From CBDDFN01 sp965227065 (GTDB lineage Bacteria > Pseudomonadota > Alphaproteobacteria > SPJN01), in contig CBDDFN010000007.1 in NCBI GenBank assembly GCA_965227065.1, forward strand, positions 8,109 to 72,108: DNA of 64,000 nt, written 5' to 3'. The notes under the pieces were generated by a model. It had not been told where the DNA came from. It saw only the letters and a list, made by a program, of their open reading frames with translations, and did no database searches. This document shows positions 12,536-20,828 of the stretch, one piece after another (the first letter of the stretch is position 1; each line of letters opens with the position of its first letter). The position numbers and the translations under genes were made by a program.

Positions 12536-13293
12536 CCCCCATAGGTCTCCTCCAGATAGGCCATGATATCGGCGCTTTCGAACAGGGCCGCGCCAGTATT
12601 GGGGTCAACCAGATACGGCACCTGCATCTGGCCCGTGTCGGCCAGAAAGGCCGCGCGCTTGCCATTGGGCACCGGCGTATAAGGCTTGAGGGTCGGGCGC
12701 AGATTGGGCGGCCCCCAGTCTTCGCGCTGTTCCTTGCCCAGATTGTGCAGCACGTAAGGCAGTTCCATCTCGCACAACAGCTCCCGCACCGGCCGCGAAA
12801 AGGGCGAGCTTTCAAAGCTCCACAATTCAAGCAGCTGTTCAGGCTGTCTGGAGGGCTTGGCAAAGGTTCCCCGGCGGCCCCGCCAGGCGCTGGCGAGCCC
12901 GCTGGACGCCACCTGCAAAGCCCGCGGCGCTTTCAAACCGCCTTCCGCACCTGAGCCATAATGGCTGATCAGATAGGCGATAATGTCGGCGCTTTCGAGC
13001 ATTTCGACCCCGGTATTGGGGTCGATCAACAGGGGAAACTGCGCCTTGCCGGTCTTTTCCGCCACCACGGGACGGAAGCGCGTGCCGTTTTTGGGACAGG
13101 GATAGATTTCGGCATCAAGGTGAAGCTCGGTCAGCACCTCGCGCACCAGCCTGCAGTAAGGGCAGTTCTCAAATTCATAGAGCTGCAGCATCTTTTCCGG
13201 CGTCTTGGCCTTGATGTCGGCGCCGGTGCCGCGCCAGCCGCGCGCGGTGGAGGCAAAGACATTGCGCGCCAGATCAAGCGTGTTTGAAGCCAT
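12532..13293 (-). CDS. Tandem glutathione-transferase N-domain (glutaredoxin-like) protein
   Basis: 253 residues made of two successive thioredoxin-fold domains. Domain 1 (about 30-115) has LYEFENCPYCRLVREVL with an intact CPYC redox motif and ends in ESADIIAYLISHYG. Domain 2 (about 155-253) has LWSFESSPFSRPVRELL, where both cysteines are replaced by serine, and ends in ESADIMAYLEETYGG. Both keep the Pro before the PLLIDPNTG/PYLVDPNTG strand. No helical GST C-terminal domain is present. A thiol-disulfide or glutathione-binding role is likely for domain 1; domain 2 is probably non-redox. Confidence 0.8.
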   Translation of the reverse strand: MASNTLDLARNVFASTARGWRGTGADIKAKTPEKMLQLYEFENCPYCRLVREVLTELHLDAEIYPCPKNGTRFRPVVAEKTGKAQFPLLIDPNTGVEMLESADIIAYLISHYGSGAEGGLKAPRALQVASSGLASAWRGRRGTFAKPSRQPEQLLELWSFESSPFSRPVRELLCEMELPYVLHNLGKEQREDWGPPNLRPTLKPYTPVPNGKRAAFLADTGQMQVPYLVDPNTGAALFESADIMAYLEETYGG

Positions 13294-13410
13294 GACAAAA
13301 TCTCCCCGACTGCTCCATCCCTTCAGAAATAGAGGCTCATGGGGACAAATTAAAGACTTGCAGTGCAGCCCCCCGCGGAGGCATCACATGACAAACAAAG
13401 GAGCCGGTCT

Positions 13411-14025
13411 ATGAGCATCACACTTCATGAAGAGGATCTGCCCCCGGGGCTCGACCTTGGGCCTGTTGTGGCGATTGATTCAGAAACCATGGGGCTTAAC
13501 CCCCATCGCGATAGGCTGTGCGTCGTGCAGCTTTCAAGCGGGGATGGCACCGCCCATCTGGTGCGCTTCAAAGCAGGTTCATCCTATGACGCGCCCAATC
13601 TGAAAGCGCTGCTGACCGATCCCGACCGGCTCAAACTGTTTCACTTCGCCCGCTTTGATGTCGCCGTCATGCGCCATGCGCTCGGTGTCGAAACAAGCCC
13701 GGTCTATTGCACCAAGATCGCTTCGAAACTGGTGCGCACCTATACCGACCGGCATGGTCTGAAAGATCTGTGCCGTGAATTGCTCGACGTCGATCTGTCC
13801 AAACAGCAGCAAAGCTCCGACTGGGGCGCGGACACGCTGACTGAGGCGCAAATGGCCTATGCGGCGTCCGACGTGCTTTATCTGCACCGGCTCAAAGACC
13901 GGCTTGATGCCATGCTGGCGCGCGAGGGCCGCACCCATCTGGCCGACGCCTGCTTCCGCTTTTTGCCCGCCCGGGCCGAGCTTGATCTCGGCGGCTGGCC
14001 CGATTTGGACATATTCGCGCATTAA
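13411..14025 (+). CDS. rnd: Ribonuclease D (3'-5' exonuclease)
   Basis: 204 residues that comprise only the DEDDy exonuclease domain: AIDSETMGL (Exo I, Asp and Glu), FHFARFDVAVM (Exo II) and YAASDVLYL (Exo III, with the Tyr and Asp of the DEDDy class). The HRDC domains of full-length RNase D are absent, as in the short alphaproteobacterial form. It is expected to trim 3' ends of structured RNAs such as tRNA precursors. The ATG at 13411 has AAGGAGC just upstream; the open frame extends further but without support. Confidence 0.9.
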   Translation: MSITLHEEDLPPGLDLGPVVAIDSETMGLNPHRDRLCVVQLSSGDGTAHLVRFKAGSSYDAPNLKALLTDPDRLKLFHFARFDVAVMRHALGVETSPVYCTKIASKLVRTYTDRHGLKDLCRELLDVDLSKQQQSSDWGADTLTEAQMAYAASDVLYLHRLKDRLDAMLAREGRTHLADACFRFLPARAELDLGGWPDLDIFAH

Positions 14026-14178
14026 TGTCGCTTACGGCCGGTTGAGCGGGCAGCGACACTGCACCGCCGCCAAGAGCGTCACGGGTCGAAGTGGCACACA
14101 GGCTTGTTATGGCTCGACAATTGCGGGCCAAGCTAATTTCGTGCCAAGTTGCTGAACGACTTTGTTAAGGATTGCACC

Positions 14179-15198
14179 ATGACCAGCACCGCCGCCAAGC
14201 CGCATCTTGGCCGCGCGACCGATCTTGAGGTTGCGCGCCACACTCTTGGGCTGGGCGCGCAGGGGTTAAGCGCCCTGGCCGACGCGCTGGGGACCGAGTT
14301 CACCCAGGCGCTGGACGTGATTGAACGCGCCAAGGGCCGGGTGATCGTCACCGGCATGGGCAAATCGGGCCATATTGCGCGCAAGATCGCCGCCACCATG
14401 GCCTCGACCGGCACCCCTGCCCATTTTGTGCATCCCGGTGAAGCCAGCCATGGCGATCTGGGCATGATCACACGGGATGATGTTCTGCTTGTCATGTCGA
14501 ATTCAGGAGAAACCGCTGAGCTTGGCGACATCATTGCGCACGCCAAACGCTTCTCGATCCCGATGATCGGCATTGCGTCGAAACCCCAAAGCCGCCTGCT
14601 CAACGCATCGGACATCAAACTGTTACTGCCGCCGGTTGAGGAAGCCTGCCGCAACGGGCTGGCGCCGACCACTTCCACCACCATGACACTGGCGCTGGGC
14701 GATGCGCTCGCCATGGCCTTGATGGAGCGGCACGATTTTACCGCTGAACAGTTCAAGACTTTTCATCCCGGCGGCAAGCTTGGCACCCAATTGATGGTGG
14801 TGGCTGAACTGATGCATGCCGCAAGCGAATTGCCGCTGATCCCAGCAGGCGCGCCGATGCATGATGTGCTGCTGACCATGACGTCGAAAAGCTTTGGCGC
14901 GGCCGGCGTGGTCGATGAGCAAGGCGGATTGCTGGGCATCATCACCGATGGGGATTTGCGCCGGCATTTGGAACCAAAGGATGGCCGCACGCTGATTGAT
15001 CACAACGCCACCGAGGTGATGACACCGGGGCCGAAAACAATCCGCCAAGGCGCGCTGGTCGCCGAGGCATTGGGTTTCATGAATGACCGCAACATCACCT
15101 GTCTGTTTGTCGTGGCCGACGGGGATGAGACCAAGCCTGCCCCCAAGCCTGTCGGCATTCTGCATATTCATGATTGTTTGAGGGCCGGCTTTGTCTGA
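14179..15198 (+). CDS. kdsD: Arabinose-5-phosphate isomerase (KpsF/GutQ family)
   Basis: Interconverts ribulose 5-phosphate and arabinose 5-phosphate, the first step to Kdo for LPS core. The 339-residue protein has an N-terminal SIS domain (GMGKSGHIARK; MSNSGETAEL; a serine-rich TTSTTMTLALGD loop) and two CBS domains from about residue 210 (MHDVLLTMTSK, GIITDGDLRR, VMTPGPKTI). The ATG at 14179 has AAGGA upstream. It leads the envelope cluster lptC-lptA-lptB, and its stop overlaps the lptC start by eight bases, so coupled expression of Kdo synthesis and LPS export is likely. Confidence 0.95.
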   Translation: MTSTAAKPHLGRATDLEVARHTLGLGAQGLSALADALGTEFTQALDVIERAKGRVIVTGMGKSGHIARKIAATMASTGTPAHFVHPGEASHGDLGMITRDDVLLVMSNSGETAELGDIIAHAKRFSIPMIGIASKPQSRLLNASDIKLLLPPVEEACRNGLAPTTSTTMTLALGDALAMALMERHDFTAEQFKTFHPGGKLGTQLMVVAELMHAASELPLIPAGAPMHDVLLTMTSKSFGAAGVVDEQGGLLGIITDGDLRRHLEPKDGRTLIDHNATEVMTPGPKTIRQGALVAEALGFMNDRNITCLFVVADGDETKPAPKPVGILHIHDCLRAGFV

Positions 15199-15817
15199 TC
15201 ACTCACAATCCGCCGAGATCATCACACCCAAGCGTGCGGGCGGCGCTTATACAGCCGCCGTACGGCGCTGGCGCATCCTGTTGCCTTTGCTCGCACTTGG
15301 CATTATCGGCGCCATCCTTGCCTGGCCGCAGCTTGATACCACCCCGGTTGAGGTGACCGTCTCGGATGTCGAGGTGGAATCAAATACCATCAACATGATC
15401 AATCCGCGCTATCGCGGCCAGACCGAAAAGGGTGAACCCTTTCTGGTGCAGGCCGATGCGGCACGCCAGACCATGCAGGACCCCGCCTTGGTGGAACTTG
15501 ACCGCATCCGCGCCGAACTTGAAACCAAGGATGGCGCGCTCACTCTGTCGGCCCCCACCGGGCGCTATCACACCACCGACAAGCAGCTCGCGCTTGATGG
15601 CCCCGTCGCGCTCAATTCCGCCATGGGCTATACGCTGGCGGCCGGCAATCTGCGCTATGATGTGGCGATGGGTGCGGGCGGGTCCGACCAGCCCCTCACC
15701 GCCGATGGCCCCATGGGGTCGATCCGCGCGGACCGGTTTGAAGTCACCGAAGAAGGCAATCGCATCATCTTTTCGGGACATGTGAAATTGATATATCGCG
15801 GTGAGGCCCTGCCATGA
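15191..15817 (+). CDS. lptC: LPS export protein LptC
   Basis: Bitopic inner-membrane protein that receives LPS from the LptB2FG transporter and hands it to LptA. It has a short cytoplasmic N terminus, one membrane helix (residues about 28-46, ILLPLLALGIIGAILAWP) and a periplasmic beta-jellyroll. The start is a TTG at 15191 inside the end of kdsD; no ATG occurs early enough to keep the membrane anchor. The 208-residue length is typical. The stop overlaps the lptA ATG by four bases. Confidence 0.9.
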   Translation: MSDHSQSAEIITPKRAGGAYTAAVRRWRILLPLLALGIIGAILAWPQLDTTPVEVTVSDVEVESNTINMINPRYRGQTEKGEPFLVQADAARQTMQDPALVELDRIRAELETKDGALTLSAPTGRYHTTDKQLALDGPVALNSAMGYTLAAGNLRYDVAMGAGGSDQPLTADGPMGSIRADRFEVTEEGNRIIFSGHVKLIYRGEALP

Positions 15818-16362
15818 TGCGCGCTGTTGGATTGGCAATTTGCCTGTGTCTCACCATGCCTCCGGCACGCTCGGCGCTTGCGCAGGAAGGCCTGTCCTTT
15901 GAAAGCTTCAAGGCCAGCCGCAGCGACCCCATTGAGGTCAATTCCGACAAGCTTGAATTGGTCCAGTCCGAGCAAAAGGCGATATTCCGCGGTCAGGTCG
16001 TGGCCACGCAAGGCCAGCTCACCATGCGCGCGCAAGCCCTGGCGCTGAGCTACAATCCCGAACCTGACAAGCAAAGAGGCCAGGGCCCGATCAGCCGGGT
16101 GGAAGCCAATGGCCGGGTCACGCTGACCAGCCAAACCGAAAGTGCTGAGGCCAACCATATGATCTATCTGGTGGATCGCGGCCTCATCAAACTCACCGGC
16201 AATGTCCAGCTTGTCTATTCGGGCAACACGCTGGAAGGCGAAACACTGGTGATTGATCTGGTGTCGGGCTTGAGCCGGATTGAAGGCGGCCCGCGCAATC
16301 AAGGCCGGGTGCGGGCGGTGTTCAATCCCCAAAGCCTTGACAAAAATGGCGAGGCACCGTGA
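15814..16362 (+). CDS. lptA: LPS transport periplasmic bridge protein LptA
   Basis: 182 residues. A signal peptide (AVGLAICLCLTMPPARSALAQ, cleaved after ALA) is followed by an OstA-type beta-jellyroll with the usual DPIEVNSDKLEL start, a FRGQVVATQG strand and LTGNVQLVYSGNTLEG. It forms the periplasmic filament carrying LPS to LptD. Flanked by lptC and lptB with 4- and 1-base overlaps, so translation of the three is probably coupled. The ATG at 15814 is followed by a second ATG at 15817; either could be used. Confidence 0.92.
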   Translation: MMRAVGLAICLCLTMPPARSALAQEGLSFESFKASRSDPIEVNSDKLELVQSEQKAIFRGQVVATQGQLTMRAQALALSYNPEPDKQRGQGPISRVEANGRVTLTSQTESAEANHMIYLVDRGLIKLTGNVQLVYSGNTLEGETLVIDLVSGLSRIEGGPRNQGRVRAVFNPQSLDKNGEAP

Positions 16363-17132
16363 TGGATAAACGTCTCGCCCAGGCCGATGGCCCCACCCTT
16401 GCCTACACCAATCGCGGCCTGATGGTGCGCGGCGTGATGAAGAGCTTTGCCAAACGGCCTGTTGTGCGCGGCGTGTCGCTGACCCTGCAACGCGGCGAGG
16501 TGCTGGGGTTGCTGGGCCCCAATGGCGCGGGCAAGACGACAACCTTTTATATGGTGATCGGCCTTGTGGACCCTGATGAGGGTCAAATCCTGCTTGATGG
16601 TGCCGATGTTACCCATCTGCCCATGTATCGCCGCGCAAGGCTCGGCATCGGCTATCTGCCGCAAGAGGCATCGATCTTTCGCGGACTGACGGTTGAGCAG
16701 AATATTCGCGCGGTGCTTGAGGTGATTGAGCCCAGCCGCTCCACCCGCGAGGCCATGCTTGATGATCTGCTGGCAGAGTTTTCGATCACCCATTTACGCA
16801 AGACCCCGGCGCGCGCTTTGTCGGGCGGTGAACGCCGGCGGGTCGAGATTGCCCGGGCGCTCGCCTCCAAACCCTCTTTCGTTTTGCTGGATGAGCCCTT
16901 TGCCGGAATTGACCCGATTGCGATCGGCGATATTCGCGAGCTGGTCGCCCATCTGAAAGACCGCGACATTGGCGTGTTGATCACCGACCATAATGTGCGT
17001 GAGACGCTGGAGATCATTGACCGGGCGGCCATCATTCATGATGGCCGGGTGCTGATTGAAGGCACGCCTGAAGAAATTGTCTCCAATGCTGAGGTTCGCC
17101 GCGTCTATCTGGGCGACCGGTTCAGCCTGTAG
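16362..17132 (+). CDS. lptB: LPS export ABC transporter ATPase LptB
   Basis: The cytoplasmic ATPase that powers LPS extraction. Motifs in order are Walker A GPNGAGKTT, Q-loop LPQEASIF, signature LSGGERRR, Walker B FVLLDEPFAGID and H-loop ITDHN. Length is 256 residues from the ATG at 16362; a GTG three bases earlier is also in frame. GAGG lies seven bases before the ATG. It shares one base with the lptA stop and is followed after seven bases by rpoN, the arrangement seen in many proteobacteria. Confidence 0.97.
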   Translation: MDKRLAQADGPTLAYTNRGLMVRGVMKSFAKRPVVRGVSLTLQRGEVLGLLGPNGAGKTTTFYMVIGLVDPDEGQILLDGADVTHLPMYRRARLGIGYLPQEASIFRGLTVEQNIRAVLEVIEPSRSTREAMLDDLLAEFSITHLRKTPARALSGGERRRVEIARALASKPSFVLLDEPFAGIDPIAIGDIRELVAHLKDRDIGVLITDHNVRETLEIIDRAAIIHDGRVLIEGTPEEIVSNAEVRRVYLGDRFSL

Positions 17133-17139
17133 GCCGATC

Positions 17140-18561
17140 ATGGCGCTCGGGGCACGGCTTCATCTCAAACAGACCCAGTCGCTCAAGCTGACGCCCGAGC
17201 TCAAGCAGGCGATTGAAATTCTGCAAATGGCCGGCCCTGAACTTGACGCCTTTGTTGAAAAAGCGCTGGAGCAAAACCCCCTGCTGGAGCGGGCTGAAAC
17301 TTCAAGCCGGGCCGAACGCGAATCCGACATCACCGCCACCGACGAAACCGGCGAAGCCGCCTTTGAGATCGCCGCAGAAGCGCTCGATACGCCTTCTGAC
17401 GCGCTCTATCCCGAAGCCAGCACGGGCGGCGGCGAGGATTTCGACTTCGAGCGGCTCGGCGCATCGGACCCGTCTTTGCATGAATTTCTGGAAGCCGGTC
17501 TTTCAGACCTCAGCCTGTCATCGACCGACCGGGCTGCCGCCCATGAGCTGATCGGCGCGCTGTCCGATGCCGGTTATCTCGGCGAGGCGCTTGAGGATAT
17601 GGCGATGCGCCTGGCGATCCCTGCCGACCGGCTGGACAGCGTGCGCCTCAGGCTGGCGCGGCACTTTGAACCTGCGGGCCTGTTTGCGCTTTCGGTGCGT
17701 GATTGTCTGGGCTTGCAACTGGAAGCGCGCGACCGGCTTGATCCGGCCATGCAAGCCGCCCTCAACCGGCTCGACCTGGTGGCGGCGCGGGACTTTGCGG
17801 GCCTTAAAAAAGCCACCGGCCTTGATGATGACGACATCGCCGATCTGATCCGCGAGATTTTGAGCCTTGATCCCAAGCCGGGTCTTGTGTTTGCGCCGCG
17901 CACAGATACCGAGCTTGCCGCCCCCGACATTCTGGTCAGCGAAAATGCCGATGGCAGTTTCGGTATTGAGCTGAACCCCGACGTGCTGCCCAAAGTGCTG
18001 GTGTCCGAACGCACCTACCGCATGGCCAAGGCGGCCACGCGCTCGGCTGAGGAACGGGCCTATCTGACCGAAACATATGCGGCGGCCTCGTGGCTCAAAC
18101 GCAGCCTCAACCAGCGGGCCGAAACGCTGCTGTCGGTGGCTGGTGCCCTGGTTGCCAAGCAGGAAAGCTATTTCCGCGAAGGGATCACCGCGCTCAAGCC
18201 ACTCACGCTCCAGATGATCGCCGAGGAGATCGGCTTGCATGAATCCACCGTCTCCCGCGCGGCAATGAACAAGACGCTGGTGTCCAAACGCGGGGTCCAG
18301 CCGCTTAAATTCTTTTTCTCCGCCAAGCTTCAGGCGGCCGGGGACGAAGGCGAAGCGCACGCCGCCAACGCCATCCGCCACCGCATTAAGGCCCTGATCG
18401 ATAAGGAAGATCCCCAAAAAGTCCTGTCCGATGACAAGATCACCGCCCTGCTCAAAGCCGACGGCATCGTGATTGCGCGACGGACTGTCGCAAAATACAG
18501 GGAATCTTTGGAAATTCCGCCCTCATCGGTGCGCCGGCGGCATAAAAAAGTGGCGCTCTAG
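17140..18561 (+). CDS. rpoN: RNA polymerase sigma-54 factor
   Basis: 473 residues. Region I is glutamine- and leucine-rich (LHLKQTQSLKLTPELKQAIEILQM in parts), the activator-responsive part. The core-binding domain follows, then the helix-turn-helix, and the RpoN box ARRTVAKYRE (about residues 446-455) that reads the -24 element. I start at the ATG at 17140; the frame extends 84 bases upstream inside lptB, but the family begins at MALGARLHL. Directs nitrogen- and stress-related genes with bEBP activators. The downstream hpf and ptsN complete the classic rpoN cluster. Confidence 0.97.
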   Translation: MALGARLHLKQTQSLKLTPELKQAIEILQMAGPELDAFVEKALEQNPLLERAETSSRAERESDITATDETGEAAFEIAAEALDTPSDALYPEASTGGGEDFDFERLGASDPSLHEFLEAGLSDLSLSSTDRAAAHELIGALSDAGYLGEALEDMAMRLAIPADRLDSVRLRLARHFEPAGLFALSVRDCLGLQLEARDRLDPAMQAALNRLDLVAARDFAGLKKATGLDDDDIADLIREILSLDPKPGLVFAPRTDTELAAPDILVSENADGSFGIELNPDVLPKVLVSERTYRMAKAATRSAEERAYLTETYAAASWLKRSLNQRAETLLSVAGALVAKQESYFREGITALKPLTLQMIAEEIGLHESTVSRAAMNKTLVSKRGVQPLKFFFSAKLQAAGDEGEAHAANAIRHRIKALIDKEDPQKVLSDDKITALLKADGIVIARRTVAKYRESLEIPPSSVRRRHKKVAL

Positions 18562-18719
18562 GCTTTCCCAAGCCGCAAAATAGGCTCATACTTTTGATGT
18601 TGACGGGTGCCATATCTCGGCATCCGCCCCAAAGAGCGGCGAGACACCAAAGGTGCCACCGCATGCGTAATTGCCGGGCAAGCGCACGGCTTGTCTGGCC
18701 CAACAAAGGGGACGGACCT

Positions 18720-19310
18720 ATGCAAATTCAAGTGACAGGCAAGCATATCGATCTTGGCGACGCGCTCACGCAGCATGTCAATGACCGGCTTGAAACAGGT
18801 ATCACCAAATATTTTGAACGCACGGTTGATGCCCATGTCACATTCACCCATGAAGGGTCCATGTTTCGCGCCGACTGTTCGGTGCATCTCGCCTCGGGCA
18901 TGACGCTGCAGGCCCATGCCGAAGGCGGTGATGTCTATGGTGCGTTTGATGAAGCCGCTGAAAAGCTTGAAAAGCGCGTTCGCCGCTACAAGCGCCGGCT
19001 GAAAAACCATCATGATCATCACAGTTCAGCACCACTGCCGGCCGAAGACTCGCCCTATTTCATCTTGAAGGGTGAAGAAGCCAGCGTCGAAGAACCCGAA
19101 ACCCTTGATCCGATCATCGTGGCTGAAACCACCAAGGCCATCCGCACCATGACGGTGGGCGAAGCGGTGATGCAGCTTGATCTGGGCGAGGCGCCTGCGC
19201 TTGTGTTCTCAAACGCCGCCCATGGCGGGATCAATGTGGTCTATCGCCGGGCCGATGGCCATGTCGGCTGGATCGATCCGGCCAATCAAAGCCTGGCCAA
19301 AGCCTCCTAA
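18720..19310 (+). CDS. hpf: Ribosome hibernation promoting factor, long form
   Basis: 196 residues. The N-terminal S30AE domain (MQIQVTGKHIDLGDALTQHV; basic helix KLEKRVRRYKRRLK) binds the 30S decoding region. The C-terminal domain (VVAETTKAI-like strand, then MTVGEAVMQLDL and HVGWIDP) mediates dimerisation of ribosomes into 100S particles. A linker with His-rich HHDHH joins them. The ATG at 18720 is chosen because the S30AE fold begins exactly there. It sits between rpoN and ptsN and ends at a strong hairpin terminator. Confidence 0.93.
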   Translation: MQIQVTGKHIDLGDALTQHVNDRLETGITKYFERTVDAHVTFTHEGSMFRADCSVHLASGMTLQAHAEGGDVYGAFDEAAEKLEKRVRRYKRRLKNHHDHHSSAPLPAEDSPYFILKGEEASVEEPETLDPIIVAETTKAIRTMTVGEAVMQLDLGEAPALVFSNAAHGGINVVYRRADGHVGWIDPANQSLAKAS

Positions 19311-19324
19311 GGCGGCTTGCACAC

Positions 19325-19355
19325 GCAAAAGGGCGCACTGGACGCGCCCTTTTGC
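19325..19355 (+). terminator. Terminator after hpf
   Basis: A perfect 12-bp inverted repeat, GCAAAAGGGCGC (19325-19336) with its complement at 19344-19355, loop of seven bases. The T run lies within the 3' arm. It starts 14 bases past the hpf stop and could work in both directions, separating hpf from ptsN. Confidence 0.7.
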
Positions 19356-19463
19356 CCATGCTACAGGGCGCCCCAATTGATCAACCAGCCGCGCATTTAA
19401 AGCCTCGGACCGCACGCCCCATCGGGCGCGGGCTTGGTTTTGAGGAAGGGGAGCCCCTCCATC

Positions 19464-19922
19464 ATGGAGCTCAGCGAACTTATCACCGCGCGCGGTATCC
19501 AGCCGCGTTTGAAAGCGACCAGCAAGAAGCAGGCCCTGCAGGCGCTTGCCGATCTGGCCGCCGATGTTACCGGGCTTCAACCGCGTCTTGTGTTTGAAAC
19601 CCTGCTTGAACGCGAGCGGCTGGGCTCAACCGGCGTTGGCCATGGCACCGCCGTGCCGCACGGCAAATTTGCTGATCTCGACAAGCTTCACGTGCTGTTT
19701 GCCAAGCTTGACCAGGGTATTGATTTTGAATCGATTGATGACCAGCCCGTCGACATTATGGTCGCGCTGCTCGCGCCCGAAGGGGCCGGAGCGGATCATT
19801 TAAAGGCGCTGGCGCGCGTGTCACGGCTGCTGCGTGACACACGCTTTGTCGAAAAGCTGCGCGGCTGTGAAACCGCCGAAGCGATCCTTGCGCTGATTAC
19901 CGAACACGACACCGCACAATAG
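19464..19922 (+). CDS. ptsN: PTS IIA-Ntr nitrogen regulatory protein PtsN
   Basis: 152 residues of the fructose/mannitol EIIA domain type. The phosphorylated histidine is His66 in GTAVPHGKF. It receives phosphate from PtsP/NPr and regulates potassium, nitrogen and stress functions; no sugar permease lies nearby, as expected for the Ntr branch. I start at the ATG at 19464, which gives the usual MELSELI N terminus; AAGGGGAG lies about 11 bases upstream. An upstream in-frame GTG (19434) would add ten residues. Confidence 0.93.
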   Translation: MELSELITARGIQPRLKATSKKQALQALADLAADVTGLQPRLVFETLLERERLGSTGVGHGTAVPHGKFADLDKLHVLFAKLDQGIDFESIDDQPVDIMVALLAPEGAGADHLKALARVSRLLRDTRFVEKLRGCETAEAILALITEHDTAQ

Positions 19923-19930
19923 GTCCCGCC

Positions 19931-20206
19931 TCAGTGAACTGAATAGGGCTCCATGTCATATTGGCGGGCACCCGCAAAGGCGGCATCCCGGCTGTCGACA
20001 ATCGCCACCCGGCGGCCATCATTGGTGTGAACCGCATAAAGCACCTGATCGGCGGGCGCATGGGCCAACCGGTCACCCAGTTCGGGATCTTCGGCCAGCT
20101 CCGCCACCGACACCGGTTTGACATAGACCGCCTTGTCGTCGGCCATCATCAGGGCTTGTGCATCCGTCAGGCGGGTGTTGGTTTCATTGATATTGGGGGC
20201 ATCCAT
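19931..20206 (-). CDS. DUF1150 family protein
   Basis: A 91-residue acidic protein, start at 20206 where AGGCAGG precedes the ATG. The pattern (YVKPVSVAELAEDPEL, AVHTNDGRRVAIVDSRDAAF, QYDMEPYSVH at the end) is the DUF1150 family, alphaproteobacterial and of unknown function. The gene follows hsp20 by 31 bases in the same direction with no terminator between, so it should be co-induced by heat. A chaperone accessory or heat-related role is a reasonable inference only. Confidence 0.85.
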   Translation of the reverse strand: MDAPNINETNTRLTDAQALMMADDKAVYVKPVSVAELAEDPELGDRLAHAPADQVLYAVHTNDGRRVAIVDSRDAAFAGARQYDMEPYSVH

Positions 20207-20237
20207 GGTCGGCCTGCCTTTCAATCACTCACAAAAA

Positions 20238-20687
20238 TTATTCCGCCGCGTCGTCAAGCGCGACGCGGGCGGCGGGGCGTGATGCGCCAATGGCAATCTC
20301 GCGCACTTGCGTGTTGGGCTGGGGCCGCTGCAGACGGATCGACAACAAACCATTGTCGAGATCAGCCCCAACGACTTCGATGCCGTCTGCCAGCACAAAA
20401 CTTTTCTGGAACTGGCGCGCGGCGATCCCGCGATGCAGGAACACCCGTGTGGGGTCATCTTCCTGGCGGCCGCGAATGACCAGCTTGTTGCCGTCTTCGG
20501 TGACGCTCAATTCCTCGCGGGAAAAACCGGCCACCGCGATGGTGATGCCAAGCTCATTCTCGCCAATCTGTTCGATATTATAGGGCGGATAGCCGTCATT
20601 GGCTGATTTCGCGATCTGGTCGAGCATACGCTCAACTTCGTCGAAACCCAGCAAAAGCGGGCTATTCAAGGGTGACATGCGGGCCAT
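20238..20687 (-). CDS. Small heat shock protein, Hsp20 family
   Basis: 149 residues with an alpha-crystallin domain: PPYNIEQIGENELGITIAVAGF at its start, the LVIRGRQEDD strand, and the conserved FQKSFVLADGIEVVGADLDNGLLSI strands (given in order, abridged). The N-terminal part MSPLNSPLLLGFDEVERML is the usual alphaproteobacterial Hsp20 arm. It acts as an ATP-independent holdase. AGGAGG lies six bases before the ATG but is paired in a ROSE-like hairpin, and a sigma-32 promoter lies about 100 bases upstream. DUF1150 follows in the same unit. Confidence 0.95.
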   Translation of the reverse strand: MARMSPLNSPLLLGFDEVERMLDQIAKSANDGYPPYNIEQIGENELGITIAVAGFSREELSVTEDGNKLVIRGRQEDDPTRVFLHRGIAARQFQKSFVLADGIEVVGADLDNGLLSIRLQRPQPNTQVREIAIGASRPAARVALDDAAE

Positions 20688-20692
20688 GCCGG

Positions 20693-20778
20693 ACCTCCTT
20701 TAACAAGCGAGGGTGCGTGGGCCTTCCTCAGAAGCGCTCACACCAGTCAGGCCGAAGCCCCCAAACGGGCCGCTTCGG
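20693..20778 (-). promoter_or_regulatory. ROSE-type RNA thermometer in the hsp20 leader
   Basis: The transcript can fold a hairpin that buries the ribosome site: bases 20714-20705 (ACCCUCGCUU) pair with 20700-20693 (AAGGAGGU) around a GUUA loop, leaving one C (20711) and one G (20708) unpaired. The 5' arm contains UCGCU, matching the ROSE motif U(U/C)GCU with its bulged G opposite the Shine-Dalgarno. A 7-bp hairpin at the 5' end (20778-20752) matches the multi-hairpin ROSE layout. Melting at heat-shock temperature would free the site. Confidence 0.75.
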
Positions 20779-20786
20779 TCTTTCTC

Positions 20787-20815
20787 ATATGGGGCCGAAT
20801 AGGGGTCGGTTCAAG
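20787..20815 (-). promoter_or_regulatory. Sigma-32 (RpoH) promoter of hsp20
   Basis: On the minus strand CTTGAA (20815-20810) and CCCCATAT (20794-20787) are 15 bases apart, an essentially perfect match to the heat-shock sigma consensus as known from E. coli. Transcription would begin near 20780, giving a leader of about 93 bases that starts with a stable hairpin. Confidence 0.8.
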
Positions 20816-20828
20816 ACCGGCTTGCGTG

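Noticed and set aside
14091..14110. TGGCAC followed by TTGT, resembling a sigma-54 promoter near rpoN's cluster
   Set aside because: Spacing is one base too long and the -12 GC is missing, so it does not meet the -24/-12 rule.
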